64,000 bases of DNA. Source: Bacteroides stercorirosoris. GTDB taxonomy: Bacteria > Bacteroidota > Bacteroidia > Bacteroidales > Bacteroidaceae. The notes under the pieces are model-generated. The model was given only the letters and a program-made list of their open reading frames with translations. It did no database searches and was not told the origin of the DNA. This document shows positions 1 to 8,376 of the stretch, one piece after another. Within the stretch, counting starts at the first letter, position 1. Each line of letters opens with the position of its first letter. A program made the position numbers and the translations under genes. The DNA lies in NCBI RefSeq assembly GCF_900142015.1, contig NZ_FQZN01000029.1, positions 1 through 64,000 on the forward strand, in the 5' to 3' direction.

Positions 1-34
1 CCGTTTTTTGGGGGGAATGCTTAAAGATACAAAA

Positions 35-67
35 AAGGCAACTAACTCGCAATGAATTAGTTGCCTT
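35..67 (-). terminator. Rho-independent terminator, probably bidirectional
   Basis: A perfect 11-bp inverted repeat (AAGGCAACTAA at 35-45, TTAGTTGCCTT at 57-67) encloses an 11-nt loop. Read on the minus strand it is followed by a run of six T (positions 36-31), so it fits as the end of the acyl-CoA synthetase transcript about 150 bp upstream of it. On the plus strand the following AT-rich tail could also serve a gene outside the window. Positions 68-220 hold nothing else recognised. Confidence 0.7.
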
Positions 68-220
68 AAATTTTATTATTTTAGGAATATCCCTAATTAG
101 TTGTACTTTCCGGTCGCAAATGTAAGCGCTTTGCGCGAGATGCAATAGCTCAAATCGGTCAAAAAGCAACACAAAAAGTGCAAACGATTTAGAAGTAGCT
201 TATTCTGCGTTATTTCTCCT

Positions 221-1876
221 TTATTTCGTATCGTTCTCCCGGATTTCCACGCGGCGGATTTTTCCACTGATGGTTTTCGGCAGTTCGTCCACGAATTCGA
301 TGACGCGCGGATACTTATAAGGAGCAGTCACTTTCTTCACGTGGTTCTGCAACTCTTTGATGAGTTCTTCACCTTCTTTGCCTTTATATTCTTTAGCCAG
401 CACGATGGTAGCTTTCACTACCTGGCCCCGGATTTCATCGGGCACGCCGGTGATGGCACATTCTATTACGGCAGGGTGAGTCATCAATGCACTTTCCACT
501 TCGAACGGGCCGATGCGATAGCCGGAACTCTTGATAACGTCGTCGGCACGGCCTACGAACCAAAGGTAACCGTCTTCGTCTTTCCAGGCAACGTCTCCGG
601 TGTAATAGATACCATTATTCCAGGCTTCGTGTGTGCGGGCGGCATCACGATAGTATTCTTTGAACAATCCCAGCGGCTTGCCTTTGTCCGTACGGATCAC
701 GATTTGGCCCTGTTCACCGGCTTCCACCGAGCGACCGTCGTTGTCTATCAGGTCTACGTCATATTGCGGATTGGGCAATCCCATGCTACCCGGTTTCGGT
801 TCCATCCAAGGCATGGTGGCGATGGTCAGGGTGGTTTCTGTTTGTCCGAAGCCTTCCATCAGTTTGATGCTTGTCAGTTTCTTGAAGGTTTCAAACACGG
901 CGGGGTTCAGAGCTTCTCCGGCGATGGTGCAGTATTTCAGTGACGAGAGGTCGTACTTCGTCAGATCTTCGTGGATGAGGAAACGGAAAATGGTGGGAGG
1001 GGCACAGAGAGAAGTCACATGATAATCCTGTATCTTCTCCAGAATAGCGGCGGGAGTGAACTTCTCGTGGTCATATACGAAGATGTTCGCTCCGGCAATC
1101 CATTGTCCGTAAAGCTTTCCCCACACAGCTTTTCCCCAACCGGTGTCGGCAATGGTGAGGTGCAGGCTGTCTTCGGTCAGGTTGTGCCAGAAGCTGCCGG
1201 TGACGATGTGTCCCAACGGATAAGTGAAGTCGTGGGCAACCATCTTCGGCTGACCGGTGGTTCCGCTCGTAAAGTACATCAGTGAGATGTCTTCGTTTGT
1301 ATTCGGGTGCTCCGGCCTTACGAAAGGAGCGGCGTTCTCGATACCTTTATGAAAGTCGTCGAAACCTTCGGGCACTTCGGGACCTACGCTGACGAGCTTC
1401 TTTACGCTGGGAGAATCCGGCATTGCGGCGGTGATGTGGTCGGTGATGACCGATTCGCCTGCACAGACAATCATTTTGATGTCCGCAGCATTGCAACGAT
1501 ATACGATGTCTTTCTTTGTCAGCAAGTGTGTAGCGGGAATGACGACTGCGCCGAGTTTGTGCAACGCTATGATGCTGAACCAGAACTCAAAACGGCGTTT
1601 CAATACCAACATCACCATGTCGCCATGTCCGATGCCGAGGCTTTGAAAATAAGAAGCCGTCTTATCGGTATAGTACTTCATATCGGCGAATGTGTATTGT
1701 CGGAATTCTCCTTTGTCATTGGTCCATAACAAAGCGCGTTTGTCGGGCTGTTCCTCAGCCCAGGCGTCTACTACATCGTATCCGAAGTTGAAGTTCTCCG
1801 GTACGTTTATTTTCAGGTTTTTGATAAAGTCCTCTTGTGAAGTGAAAGAGGTTTGCGATAAAAATCTTTCTACCAT
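221..1876 (-). CDS. AMP-forming acyl-CoA synthetase (acetyl/medium-chain type)
   Basis: A 551-residue adenylate-forming ligase that would activate a carboxylic acid to its acyl-CoA using ATP in the cytoplasm. The phosphate-binding motif YFTSGTTGQPK lies near residue 200, the YYTGD hinge-region motif and the GRADDVIKSSGYRIGPFEVE segment lie in the C-terminal third, and the catalytic-lysine motif PKTISGKIRR sits near the C-terminus. Length and motifs fit the acetyl-CoA synthetase-like/MACS branch, but the acid substrate cannot be read from sequence. It starts 2 nt after the stop of the XRE/cupin gene, so the two are almost certainly cotranscribed and probably translationally coupled. A housekeeping role in acetate or short-chain acid activation is the simplest inference. 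Confidence 0.9.
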   Translation of the reverse strand: MVERFLSQTSFTSQEDFIKNLKINVPENFNFGYDVVDAWAEEQPDKRALLWTNDKGEFRQYTFADMKYYTDKTASYFQSLGIGHGDMVMLVLKRRFEFWFSIIALHKLGAVVIPATHLLTKKDIVYRCNAADIKMIVCAGESVITDHITAAMPDSPSVKKLVSVGPEVPEGFDDFHKGIENAAPFVRPEHPNTNEDISLMYFTSGTTGQPKMVAHDFTYPLGHIVTGSFWHNLTEDSLHLTIADTGWGKAVWGKLYGQWIAGANIFVYDHEKFTPAAILEKIQDYHVTSLCAPPTIFRFLIHEDLTKYDLSSLKYCTIAGEALNPAVFETFKKLTSIKLMEGFGQTETTLTIATMPWMEPKPGSMGLPNPQYDVDLIDNDGRSVEAGEQGQIVIRTDKGKPLGLFKEYYRDAARTHEAWNNGIYYTGDVAWKDEDGYLWFVGRADDVIKSSGYRIGPFEVESALMTHPAVIECAITGVPDEIRGQVVKATIVLAKEYKGKEGEELIKELQNHVKKVTAPYKYPRVIEFVDELPKTISGKIRRVEIRENDTK

Positions 1877-1878
1877 GA

Positions 1879-2433
1879 TTACATTATTATTGCCAGGAAT
1901 CGTACCATCTTTCCATCCAGCGCTTTCATGCCATGTGGCAACTTGGAGTTGAAGTAAAGGCTGTCCCCTTCGTTTAGTATAAGTTCTTTGCCGTCGATGT
2001 TGACCATCATGCGCCCTTCCAGTACGAGGCTGAATTCTTGTCCGGCGTGGCTGTTGTAGTGTATCGGTTCATCGTCCGGTTTGGGTTCGACGGTTACGAT
2101 GAACGGGTCTACGCTGCGGTTCATGAAACCGGAGGCGAGGGCCTGGTATTTGTAGGCTTTGGTGCGTTCGATGCTGACGCCTTTTCCGGCACGGGTCAGG
2201 AAGTAGCTGCTCATTTTGGGTTCTTCGCCAAACATCAGTGCGTCCAGTGACACGCCGTATCTGCGCGCAATCTTTTGCAGCATGCTTACGGAGATATCAA
2301 AATCTCCTGTTTCGGCAATGCGGTAGTCGTAAGGAGAGATATCGCATTCGCGCGCAAGGTCTTCGGCTGTCAGTTCCAGTACATCACGGAGTCCGCGGAG
2401 GCGTTCGGCAATTTGTTTAATTTGTTCGTCCAT
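1879..2433 (-). CDS. XRE-family transcriptional regulator with C-terminal cupin domain
   Basis: A 184-residue protein. Residues about 10-65 form a helix-turn-helix of the Cro/CI (XRE) type (LTAEDLARECDISPYDYRIAE). Residues about 105-184 form a cupin-2 barrel with the pattern H-GQEFSLVLEG followed by GDSLYFNSKLPHGMKA, typical of small-molecule-sensing XRE-cupin regulators. It lies between proC and the acyl-CoA synthetase and nearly touches the latter, so a role in controlling that gene is likely (inference). The ligand is unknown. Confidence 0.9.
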   Translation of the reverse strand: MDEQIKQIAERLRGLRDVLELTAEDLARECDISPYDYRIAETGDFDISVSMLQKIARRYGVSLDALMFGEEPKMSSYFLTRAGKGVSIERTKAYKYQALASGFMNRSVDPFIVTVEPKPDDEPIHYNSHAGQEFSLVLEGRMMVNIDGKELILNEGDSLYFNSKLPHGMKALDGKMVRFLAIIM

Positions 2434-2489
2434 GTGGTTGTTATTTTAATGAATTAATTATGAGTCCTTAATCAATATGATAGTCTGCA

Positions 2490-3263
2490 TCACACGCTTT
2501 TCTTCAGGGCGTTGATGATGGCTGAGGTGTAGCCTCCATGTTCCAGCTCGTTGATGCCCCGGATGGTGATGCCGCCGGGGGTGCATACTTTATCAATTTC
2601 TACGCTGGGGTGCGTGTCGTTGTTCAGTATCAGTTCGGCTGCTCCTTTCACGGTTTGCGCCACCATGCGCATGCCGTCCTGGGGGTAGATGCCCATTTCG
2701 ATGCCGGCTTGCATGGCTGCCTGGATGTATTTCAGTACATAGGCGATGCCGCAGGAAGTCATGGAAGTGGCGGCGGCGAATTTTTCTTCGGGGATGAGCA
2801 AGGCAAGGCCCATCTGGTTGAAGATGTCCAGCATCAGTTGTTCCTGCTCTTTGGTGGCGTTGCGGCTGGCGATGAGCGTCATGCTCTCCATTTCGCTGAC
2901 GGCGGTGTTGGGGATGATGCGGAACATGGTCATTTCCTTGTCGGCCACGTTCTGTGCCAGTTCTTCGAAGGAGATGCCGGCGGCAACGGAGATAAGTATT
3001 TGTTTGCTTTTCAGCTTCAGCTCGCGCAGCACGGGCTTGATGAGCCAGGGCTTCACGGCGAGTATGATGAATTCGGCGCCGGTGACAGCTTCCTGATTGT
3101 CGTGAGTGGTCTGCAAGGCGGGGAACTCGGCTTTCAGCTTGTCCAGTTTGCCTTGCGAGGGGTTAGAAACGATGATATCGCTGGCGGGAATGATGCTTCC
3201 CTTTGCCAGTCCGCGGGCGATGGAGCCGCCCATGTTTCCGGCTCCGATGATTGCTGTTTTCAT
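2490..3263 (-). CDS. proC: Pyrroline-5-carboxylate reductase
   Basis: This 257-residue enzyme carries out the last step of proline synthesis, reducing 1-pyrroline-5-carboxylate with NAD(P)H. The N-terminus has the Rossmann dinucleotide motif GAGNMGGSIARGL, and the C-terminal dimerisation domain carries the ProC signature around CTPGGITIRGINELEHGG. Length is normal for the family. It is the first gene of a unit separate from the arginine operon: a terminator lies upstream at 3364-3405 and a -7 promoter box at 3296-3303. Confidence 0.95.
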   Translation of the reverse strand: MKTAIIGAGNMGGSIARGLAKGSIIPASDIIVSNPSQGKLDKLKAEFPALQTTHDNQEAVTGAEFIILAVKPWLIKPVLRELKLKSKQILISVAAGISFEELAQNVADKEMTMFRIIPNTAVSEMESMTLIASRNATKEQEQLMLDIFNQMGLALLIPEEKFAAATSMTSCGIAYVLKYIQAAMQAGIEMGIYPQDGMRMVAQTVKGAAELILNNDTHPSVEIDKVCTPGGITIRGINELEHGGYTSAIINALKKSV

Positions 3264-3295
3264 ATCATTCTGTTATTAAAAGGGTTGACGATGGG

Positions 3296-3303
3296 CAAAG
3301 GTA
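3296..3303 (-). promoter_or_regulatory. Bacteroides-type -7 promoter box for proC
   Basis: Plus-strand CAAAGGTA reads TACCTTTG on the minus strand, matching TAnnTTTG. It lies about 33 bp before the proC start and downstream of the argD terminator, so proC probably has its own promoter. Confidence 0.55.
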
Positions 3304-3363
3304 GATATTTTTTCTACTTTTATGCTCTAATAAAAGTAAAAACTATCGCTGTATATTAAACAA

Positions 3364-3405
3364 AAAGCAGCTTCTCGAAACTTAGAAAGGTCCGGAAGCT
3401 GCTTT
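3364..3405 (-). terminator. Rho-independent terminator of the arginine operon
   Basis: Perfect 11-bp arms AAAGCAGCTTC (3364-3374) and GAAGCTGCTTT (3395-3405) flank a 20-nt loop and are followed on the minus strand by T residues. It lies 20 bp after the argD stop. Confidence 0.8.
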
Positions 3406-3425
3406 ATGGCTGATTATCTCAAATA

Positions 3426-4547
3426 TCAAAGTACTTTCTTGAAGCGCTCGAGGAACATGTCGGCTTCCTCCATGCTGAGGCAGAGAGGCGGTAACAGACG
3501 GATGACATTGGTTCCGCTCACACCGGTAAATACATGCTGTTCTTTCAATAATTTCAAACGTAATTCCTTGATCGGCTCTTCAAATTCAAGGCCAATCATC
3601 AGACCGCGTCCGCGAACTTCCTTGATTTGCGGGAACTTTTTCAGTTCCGTCATCAGGTAGTCACCTACCCGGGCGGTATTCTCTATCAGGTTCTCTTGTT
3701 CTATCACATCCAGTACGGCGAGCGCTGCGCTACATGCCAGGTGGTTGCCACCGAAAGTAGTGCCAAGCTGTCCGTAAACGGGGGTGAACATCGGGCTGAT
3801 AAGTACGCCTGCCATTGGGAAACCGTTGCCGATGCCTTTGGCTACGGTGATGATGTCGGCTTTTATGCCGTTATGCTGGTGGGCGAAGAACTTGCCGCTA
3901 CGTCCGTAACCGCTTTGGATTTCGTCAAGAACCAGCACCGTGTTATGTGCCGTACAGGCTTCACGCAGGGCATGCATAAATTCATCCGTGGGCAATTGAA
4001 TACCACCCACACCTTGAATACCTTCGATGATTACTGCACAAACATCCCCTTTAGCCAGTTCGGCTTTCATGGCTTCTATATCGTTCAAAGGCAGATACGT
4101 TACGTGTCCGCAATCGTTGATAGGGGCAATGATTTTCGGGTTGTTGGTTACTTCCACTGCCAGTGAAGTACGCCCGTGAAATGCTTTGCTGAAAGAAACA
4201 ACACGCGTACGTCCGTTGTAGAATGATGCCAGTTTCAAAGCGTTTTCGTTTGCTTCGGCACCACTGTTGATAAGGAATAAGGAGTAGTCATCATAACCAC
4301 ATGCTTTTCCCAAACGCTCGGCAACTTCTTGCTGCAACTTGTTGATGACCGAGTTGGAATAAAATCCCAACGTAGCAACTTGTTTGCTTATCATCTCCAC
4401 ATAATGCGGGTGTGCATGTCCGATGGAAATAACTGCATGACCGCCGTAGAGGTCGAGGTACTCCGTACCGTTTTCGTCCCATACGTGGCAGCCTTTTCCC
4501 TTGACAATATTGATGTCAAAAAGAGGATATACGTCGAATAAGTTCAT
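3426..4547 (-). CDS. argD: Acetylornithine/succinylornithine aminotransferase
   Basis: A 373-residue class-III PLP-dependent aminotransferase of arginine biosynthesis. The phosphate-binding SGAEANENALKLA segment is near residue 96, the PLP-contacting LDEIQSGYGRSG near 207-218, and the Schiff-base lysine is K237 in TVAKGIGNGFP. It lies 33 bp after argC and is the last gene of the arginine operon. Bacteroides are known to use N-succinyl rather than N-acetyl intermediates in this pathway (N-succinylornithine transcarbamylase), so the natural substrate is probably N-succinylornithine. That is inferred from the genus, not from residues in this protein. Confidence 0.95.
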   Translation of the reverse strand: MNLFDVYPLFDINIVKGKGCHVWDENGTEYLDLYGGHAVISIGHAHPHYVEMISKQVATLGFYSNSVINKLQQEVAERLGKACGYDDYSLFLINSGAEANENALKLASFYNGRTRVVSFSKAFHGRTSLAVEVTNNPKIIAPINDCGHVTYLPLNDIEAMKAELAKGDVCAVIIEGIQGVGGIQLPTDEFMHALREACTAHNTVLVLDEIQSGYGRSGKFFAHQHNGIKADIITVAKGIGNGFPMAGVLISPMFTPVYGQLGTTFGGNHLACSAALAVLDVIEQENLIENTARVGDYLMTELKKFPQIKEVRGRGLMIGLEFEEPIKELRLKLLKEQHVFTGVSGTNVIRLLPPLCLSMEEADMFLERFKKVL

Positions 4548-4580
4548 GTCTTTAATTCTAAATTACAAAATACGAATTAC

Positions 4581-5549
4581 TTAGAAAGCGCTGGGCTTCA
4601 ATCGTAACCCGACAGTTTCTTCCAGATTAAACATCAAGTTCATGTTATGTACAGCCTGTCCACTGGCACCTTTCAGCAAGTTGTCGATGCAGGAGATGAT
4701 GAGCAACTTATCACCATGTTTTTCCAGATGTAGCAGACACTTGTTGGTGTTCACCACTTGCTTCAGGTCGATGTTCTTCTCTACGATATGTACAAAGGAA
4801 TCTTTGGCATAATATTCTTCGTACATACGGGTGATTTCGTCCAGTGCAACTTTAGTCTTTACTACAATGGTAGTGAAGATGCCACGGGGAAAATCTCCAC
4901 GGTAAGGAATGAAGTCTATTTCCGAGTCGAAACTGTTCTGTAACTGTTTGAGCGATTGCTTGATTTCGGGTACATGTTGATGGTCGAAAGCTTTATAAAC
5001 ACTCATATTGTTGTTGCGCCAACTGAAGTGGCTCGTCGCGCCCGGTTTTACGCCTGCACCGGTGCTGCCGGTGATGGCGTTTACCATGATGTCGTCGTTC
5101 AGCATCAGGTGCTTGGCGAGAGGCAACAATCCCAGTTGGATGCAAGTGGCAAAGCAGCCGGGATTGGCTACATATTTCGCTTTGCAAGTGGCGCGGCGGT
5201 TCAGTTCCGGCAAGCCGTAGATGAATTCATGCTCCGGAGAAGCAATACGATAATCCATCGAAAGGTCGATAACTTTCAGTTCCTCGGGGAGGTTATGGCT
5301 TTCCATAAACTTCTTCGTATCACCGTGGGCGGTGCAGAAGAATAATACATCAATTTCATTCAAAGGTAACTCGTCGGTGAAGACAAGGTCCGTTTCGCCG
5401 TACAATCCTTCGTGTACGTCGGTAATTTTGTTTCCGGCGTTACTTGAGCTGTTGATGAATACGATTTCCGCTTCCGGATGGTTAATCAGCAAGCGTATCA
5501 ATTCACCTGCCGTATATCCTGCTCCGCCGATGATTCCTACTTTAATCAT
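4581..5549 (-). CDS. argC: N-acyl-gamma-glutamyl-phosphate reductase
   Basis: A 322-residue NADPH-dependent semialdehyde dehydrogenase-type enzyme of arginine synthesis. It begins with the Rossmann motif VGIIGGAGYTAGEL and has the catalytic cysteine C132 in VANPGCFATC. The open frame extends to an upstream ATG at 5594, but that start would overlap the PspC gene, which ends at 5560. The ATG at 5549 gives the normal ArgC N-terminus and is chosen. In Bacteroides the substrate is probably the N-succinyl form (inference from the genus). Confidence 0.95.
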   Translation of the reverse strand: MIKVGIIGGAGYTAGELIRLLINHPEAEIVFINSSSNAGNKITDVHEGLYGETDLVFTDELPLNEIDVLFFCTAHGDTKKFMESHNLPEELKVIDLSMDYRIASPEHEFIYGLPELNRRATCKAKYVANPGCFATCIQLGLLPLAKHLMLNDDIMVNAITGSTGAGVKPGATSHFSWRNNNMSVYKAFDHQHVPEIKQSLKQLQNSFDSEIDFIPYRGDFPRGIFTTIVVKTKVALDEITRMYEEYYAKDSFVHIVEKNIDLKQVVNTNKCLLHLEKHGDKLLIISCIDNLLKGASGQAVHNMNLMFNLEETVGLRLKPSAF

Positions 5550-5559
5550 TGTGTGTTCT

Positions 5560-5772
5560 TTATCTGTTATATAAGTTTTTCTCTTCAGGGACAATCAACC
5601 ACATAATAAGGTATACAGGGATACCGGCAAATACGGTGAAAAATGTCAGCAGTGCATAACCGATGCGTACGAGAGACGGGTCGAGCCCGAAGTAATTTGC
5701 CAGTCCTCCGCAAACGCCGGCAAGCATTCGGTCGCTGCGTGAGCGGGTCAGTTTCCTATTATTATTGTCCAT
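5560..5772 (-). CDS. Small PspC-domain membrane protein
   Basis: This 70-residue protein consists of one PspC domain. A basic N-terminus is followed by KLTRSRSDRMLAGVCGGLANYFG, then a hydrophobic transmembrane stretch (about residues 38-61) ending in LIMWLIVPEE. PspC-like proteins are inner-membrane proteins linked to envelope stress. It is placed very tightly in the arginine operon, 5 nt after argG and 10 nt before argC, so it must be cotranscribed. No link between PspC and arginine synthesis is evident from the sequence. Confidence 0.88.
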   Translation of the reverse strand: MDNNNRKLTRSRSDRMLAGVCGGLANYFGLDPSLVRIGYALLTFFTVFAGIPVYLIMWLIVPEEKNLYNR

Positions 5773-5777
5773 AAGAT

Positions 5778-6983
5778 TTAAATCTCTTCGTCCTTATGAT
5801 TGTTATAGTACACTCTCAGCGGGGTAGAAGTCACTTTGATAAAGCCTTTTGCATCTTCTGCCGTCCAGCCTTTCTGCATTTCGCCGTATTCGCCGAACTT
5901 AGTCTTTACCAAATCGTCTTTACTTTCCACACCTACGGTTGAGAAACCCAGCGGGCGGAGTTCCAGGATAGCCGTACCGTTCACATTGCGTTGCGAGGAT
6001 TCCAGCATGGCTTCGATGTCACGCATCACCGGTTCCAGGTACTGACTTTCGTGCAGGAACATACCGTACCAGTTGGCAACCTGGTCTTTCCAGTACTGCT
6101 GCCATTTGCTCAGCGTATATTTTTCCAGGAATTTATGTGCACCGATAATCAACATCGGGGCAGCAGCCTCGAAACCTACACGTCCTTTGATGCCGATAAT
6201 CGTATCACCTACGTGCATATCGCGACCGATACCGTAAGCGGCACCGATTTCTTCCACTTTCTGTATAGCTTTGATAGGATCGTCGAATGTCTCATCGTTA
6301 ACGGCTTTCAGTTCGCCTTTCTCGAAAGTGAGACGCAGTTGCTCGCTGCCTTCTTTCTCGCAGTGTTTCAGGTAAGCCGTTTCGGGCAGACCTTGTGCAG
6401 AGTCCAGAATTTCACCGCCACAGATGGAAGTACCCCACAGACCTACGTTATAGGAATATTTCAGTTTGGTGAAGTCTGCAGAGAAACCGTGCTTGTTCAG
6501 ATAGTCTATCTCTTCCTGGCGGCTCAATGCCATGTCGCGTGTCAACGTGATGATTTCTACGCCGGGAGCCAATACAAGGAACGTCATGTCGAAACGAATC
6601 TGGTCGTTGCCTGCACCGGTAGAACCGTGGGCAATGGCATCCGCACCGATTTCATTGGCGTAACGGGCGATGGCAAGTGCCTGGAAAATACGTTCGGAAC
6701 TTACGGAAATGGGGTAGATACCATTACGCAGTACGTTGCCGAATACCATGTATTTCAGGCTCTTCTCGTAATATTCCTGTGTTACGTCGATAGTAACATA
6801 TTCTTTTGCACCCAGTTTGTAGGCGTTTTCTTCGTTCGTTTTCAGTTGTTCGGGACTGAAACCGCCGGTATTGGCACAAGCTGCATATACTTCGTATCCT
6901 TTTTCTTTGGCAAGGTACATTACCGTAAATGAGGTATCAAGACCGCCGCTGAATGCGACTACTACTTTTTTCTTCTTTTCCAT
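5778..6983 (-). CDS. argG: Argininosuccinate synthase
   Basis: A 401-residue enzyme that joins citrulline and aspartate with ATP. The PP-loop ATP-pyrophosphatase motif AFSGGLDTSFTVMYL occupies residues about 9-23, and the family motif AHGSTGAGNDQIRFD is also present. Full family length. It lies 11 nt after the GNAT gene and 5 nt before the PspC gene inside the arginine operon. Confidence 0.96.
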   Translation of the reverse strand: MEKKKKVVVAFSGGLDTSFTVMYLAKEKGYEVYAACANTGGFSPEQLKTNEENAYKLGAKEYVTIDVTQEYYEKSLKYMVFGNVLRNGIYPISVSSERIFQALAIARYANEIGADAIAHGSTGAGNDQIRFDMTFLVLAPGVEIITLTRDMALSRQEEIDYLNKHGFSADFTKLKYSYNVGLWGTSICGGEILDSAQGLPETAYLKHCEKEGSEQLRLTFEKGELKAVNDETFDDPIKAIQKVEEIGAAYGIGRDMHVGDTIIGIKGRVGFEAAAPMLIIGAHKFLEKYTLSKWQQYWKDQVANWYGMFLHESQYLEPVMRDIEAMLESSQRNVNGTAILELRPLGFSTVGVESKDDLVKTKFGEYGEMQKGWTAEDAKGFIKVTSTPLRVYYNNHKDEEI

Positions 6984-6994
6984 ATCCTTGTATT

Positions 6995-7552
6995 TTAAAT
7001 TTTATCATCTTCATGTAACTCCGGGTCGTAGAGCATTGCCGTGCAGATGCAGAACTTACGGTTCTTTGCCACTAATATATCGTGGTTGATACATCCTTCG
7101 CAACCTTTCCAGAAAGACTCATCGTCAGTCAGTTCATTGAAGGTGACGGGCACATATCCCAGTTCAGTATTCATTTTCATGACGGCAGCTCCACTGGTGA
7201 GACTGAATACTTTGGCATTGGGCCATCGCAGGCGTGCCAGACGGAAAGAGGCCATTTTGATTCGCTTCGCCAATCCTATGCCGCGGAAGTCGGGATGTAC
7301 AATCAAACCGGAAGTAGCGACGTATTGTTTGTTTCCCCAGCTTTCGATGTAGCTGAAACCTGCAAACACGTCTCCGCATAAGGCGATGATAGCTTTTCCT
7401 TCTTTCATTTTTGTCGCCACATATTCGTGTGTGCGTTCTGCGATGCCCGTTCCGCGTACTTTGGCCGCTTCTCTGATGGTATCCAAAATCTTATCCACAT
7501 AAATTTCGTGAGAGGCGTCAGCCACCATCACATCCACTTTTTTGGTATCCAT
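6995..7552 (-). CDS. GNAT acyltransferase, candidate N-acylglutamate synthase
   Basis: A 185-residue GNAT-fold protein. The acyl-CoA-binding loop is VHPDFRGIGLAKRIKMAS (about residues 88-105), and a cysteine-rich tail (GCEGCINHD, KFCICTAM) follows. It sits between argR and argG, and the window contains no classical argA or argJ. Members of this group in Bacteroides have been proposed to catalyse the first step of arginine synthesis, acylating glutamate (probably with succinyl-CoA). The operon position strongly supports an arginine role, while the exact acyl donor is inference. Confidence 0.8.
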   Translation of the reverse strand: MDTKKVDVMVADASHEIYVDKILDTIREAAKVRGTGIAERTHEYVATKMKEGKAIIALCGDVFAGFSYIESWGNKQYVATSGLIVHPDFRGIGLAKRIKMASFRLARLRWPNAKVFSLTSGAAVMKMNTELGYVPVTFNELTDDESFWKGCEGCINHDILVAKNRKFCICTAMLYDPELHEDDKI

Positions 7553-7580
7553 TTCGTATTATGTTAACTTAGTCGTTACT

Positions 7581-7665
7581 ATCCGTTATTCTGAACGTAG
7601 TGAAGAATCTTCTCTCTTTATGTTTGTAGGGGAGTAGATTCTTCACTGCGTTCAGAATGACGGAT
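7581..7665. repeat. Inverted repeat with 30-bp arms between argR and the GNAT gene
   Basis: Arms at 7581-7610 and 7636-7665 match over 30 bp with two differences, both of which would be G-U pairs in RNA. They contain the motif ATTCTGAACG(T/C)AGTGAAGAATCT (read in halves), a dispersed repeat type seen in many bacteria. It lies inside the arginine operon and would form a strong hairpin in the mRNA just after argR. No T-run follows, so it is more like a REP/MITE-type element than a terminator. Confidence 0.75.
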
Positions 7666-7695
7666 GTGAACATTATCAATTTATTTAGATTTATT

Positions 7696-8169
7696 TTAGT
7701 GTAAATTAGGGATGATTTGTGACAGGAAGTCGCGTACTTCGCTGTGCGAAGCGGCTTCGTGCACTACCAGCATGATGGTGTCGTCTCCGGCGATGGTACC
7801 CAGGATAGCGGGACATTCGCGGTTGTCAATGTCGTAGGCCATACTGCTGGCGTAGCCCGGTCGCGTACGGATAACTGCGATATTGCCTGAAAATTGTAGG
7901 GAGACGAAGCCGCTGTTCATCAGCATTTCGCTGGCACTTTGGTCGTTGGAGCGTTTGTACATGATGTTGTTGGGCAATACATATACGTATTTCCCGTTCA
8001 TGTTCGCTGCTTTGGCAACTTTCAGTTGTTTCAAGTCGCGGGAGAGAGTGGCTTGTGTCAACTCAAAGCCTTCCTTACCTAAAGCGTGCAGCAGTTCTTC
8101 CTGTGAACTGACGTCTTTGCTTGAGATAATCATCTTGATTGCGTCTAACCGATTGGCTTTTTTCTTCAT
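7696..8169 (-). CDS. argR: Arginine repressor
   Basis: A 157-residue ArgR. The N-terminal winged helix (residues about 5-70) includes SSQEELLHALGKEGFELTQATLSRDLKQL. The C-terminal arginine-binding oligomerisation domain includes the segment ECPAILGTIAGDDTIMLV. It is first in the arginine operon and so probably autoregulates it. Length is typical for the family (about 150-160). Confidence 0.95.
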   Translation of the reverse strand: MKKKANRLDAIKMIISSKDVSSQEELLHALGKEGFELTQATLSRDLKQLKVAKAANMNGKYVYVLPNNIMYKRSNDQSASEMLMNSGFVSLQFSGNIAVIRTRPGYASSMAYDIDNRECPAILGTIAGDDTIMLVVHEAASHSEVRDFLSQIIPNLH

Positions 8170-8198
8170 CTTTTTGTATAATTATTCTTAGAATGGCG

Positions 8199-8206
8199 CA
8201 AAAATA
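8199..8206 (-). promoter_or_regulatory. -7 promoter box of the arginine operon
   Basis: CAAAAATA on the plus strand reads TATTTTTG on the minus strand (TAnnTTTG), 30 bp before the argR start. Further CAAA (TTTG on the minus strand) occurs near 8230, about where a -33 element is expected. A perfect 12-bp palindrome TTTATGCATAAA lies upstream at 8276-8287 and could be an operator, though its match to a known ARG box is not established. Confidence 0.55.
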
Positions 8207-8376
8207 GGGAATGTTTTGGAAATAATATGCAAAAACAAGAGGTTTTTTGTACTTTTTATACTATGAAGGGTGTGGTTTATGCATAAAATGAGAAATCTTG
8301 TCTAAAATATATTCATAACCTATAGGCATTCTTTATTTCGCTGCATGCCTATCAAGATGTATTTTGTTAGGCAATG

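Noticed and set aside
341..943. Long open frames opposite real genes (for example 341-943, 2538-3359, 5991-6932, 23332-24459)
   Set aside because: They lie antisense to well-recognised enzymes in GC-skewed codon patterns and have no protein-family motifs; they are shadows of the coding strand.
5550..5594. Upstream ATG extension of argC
   Set aside because: It would overlap the PspC gene and adds 15 non-conserved residues before the Rossmann start.
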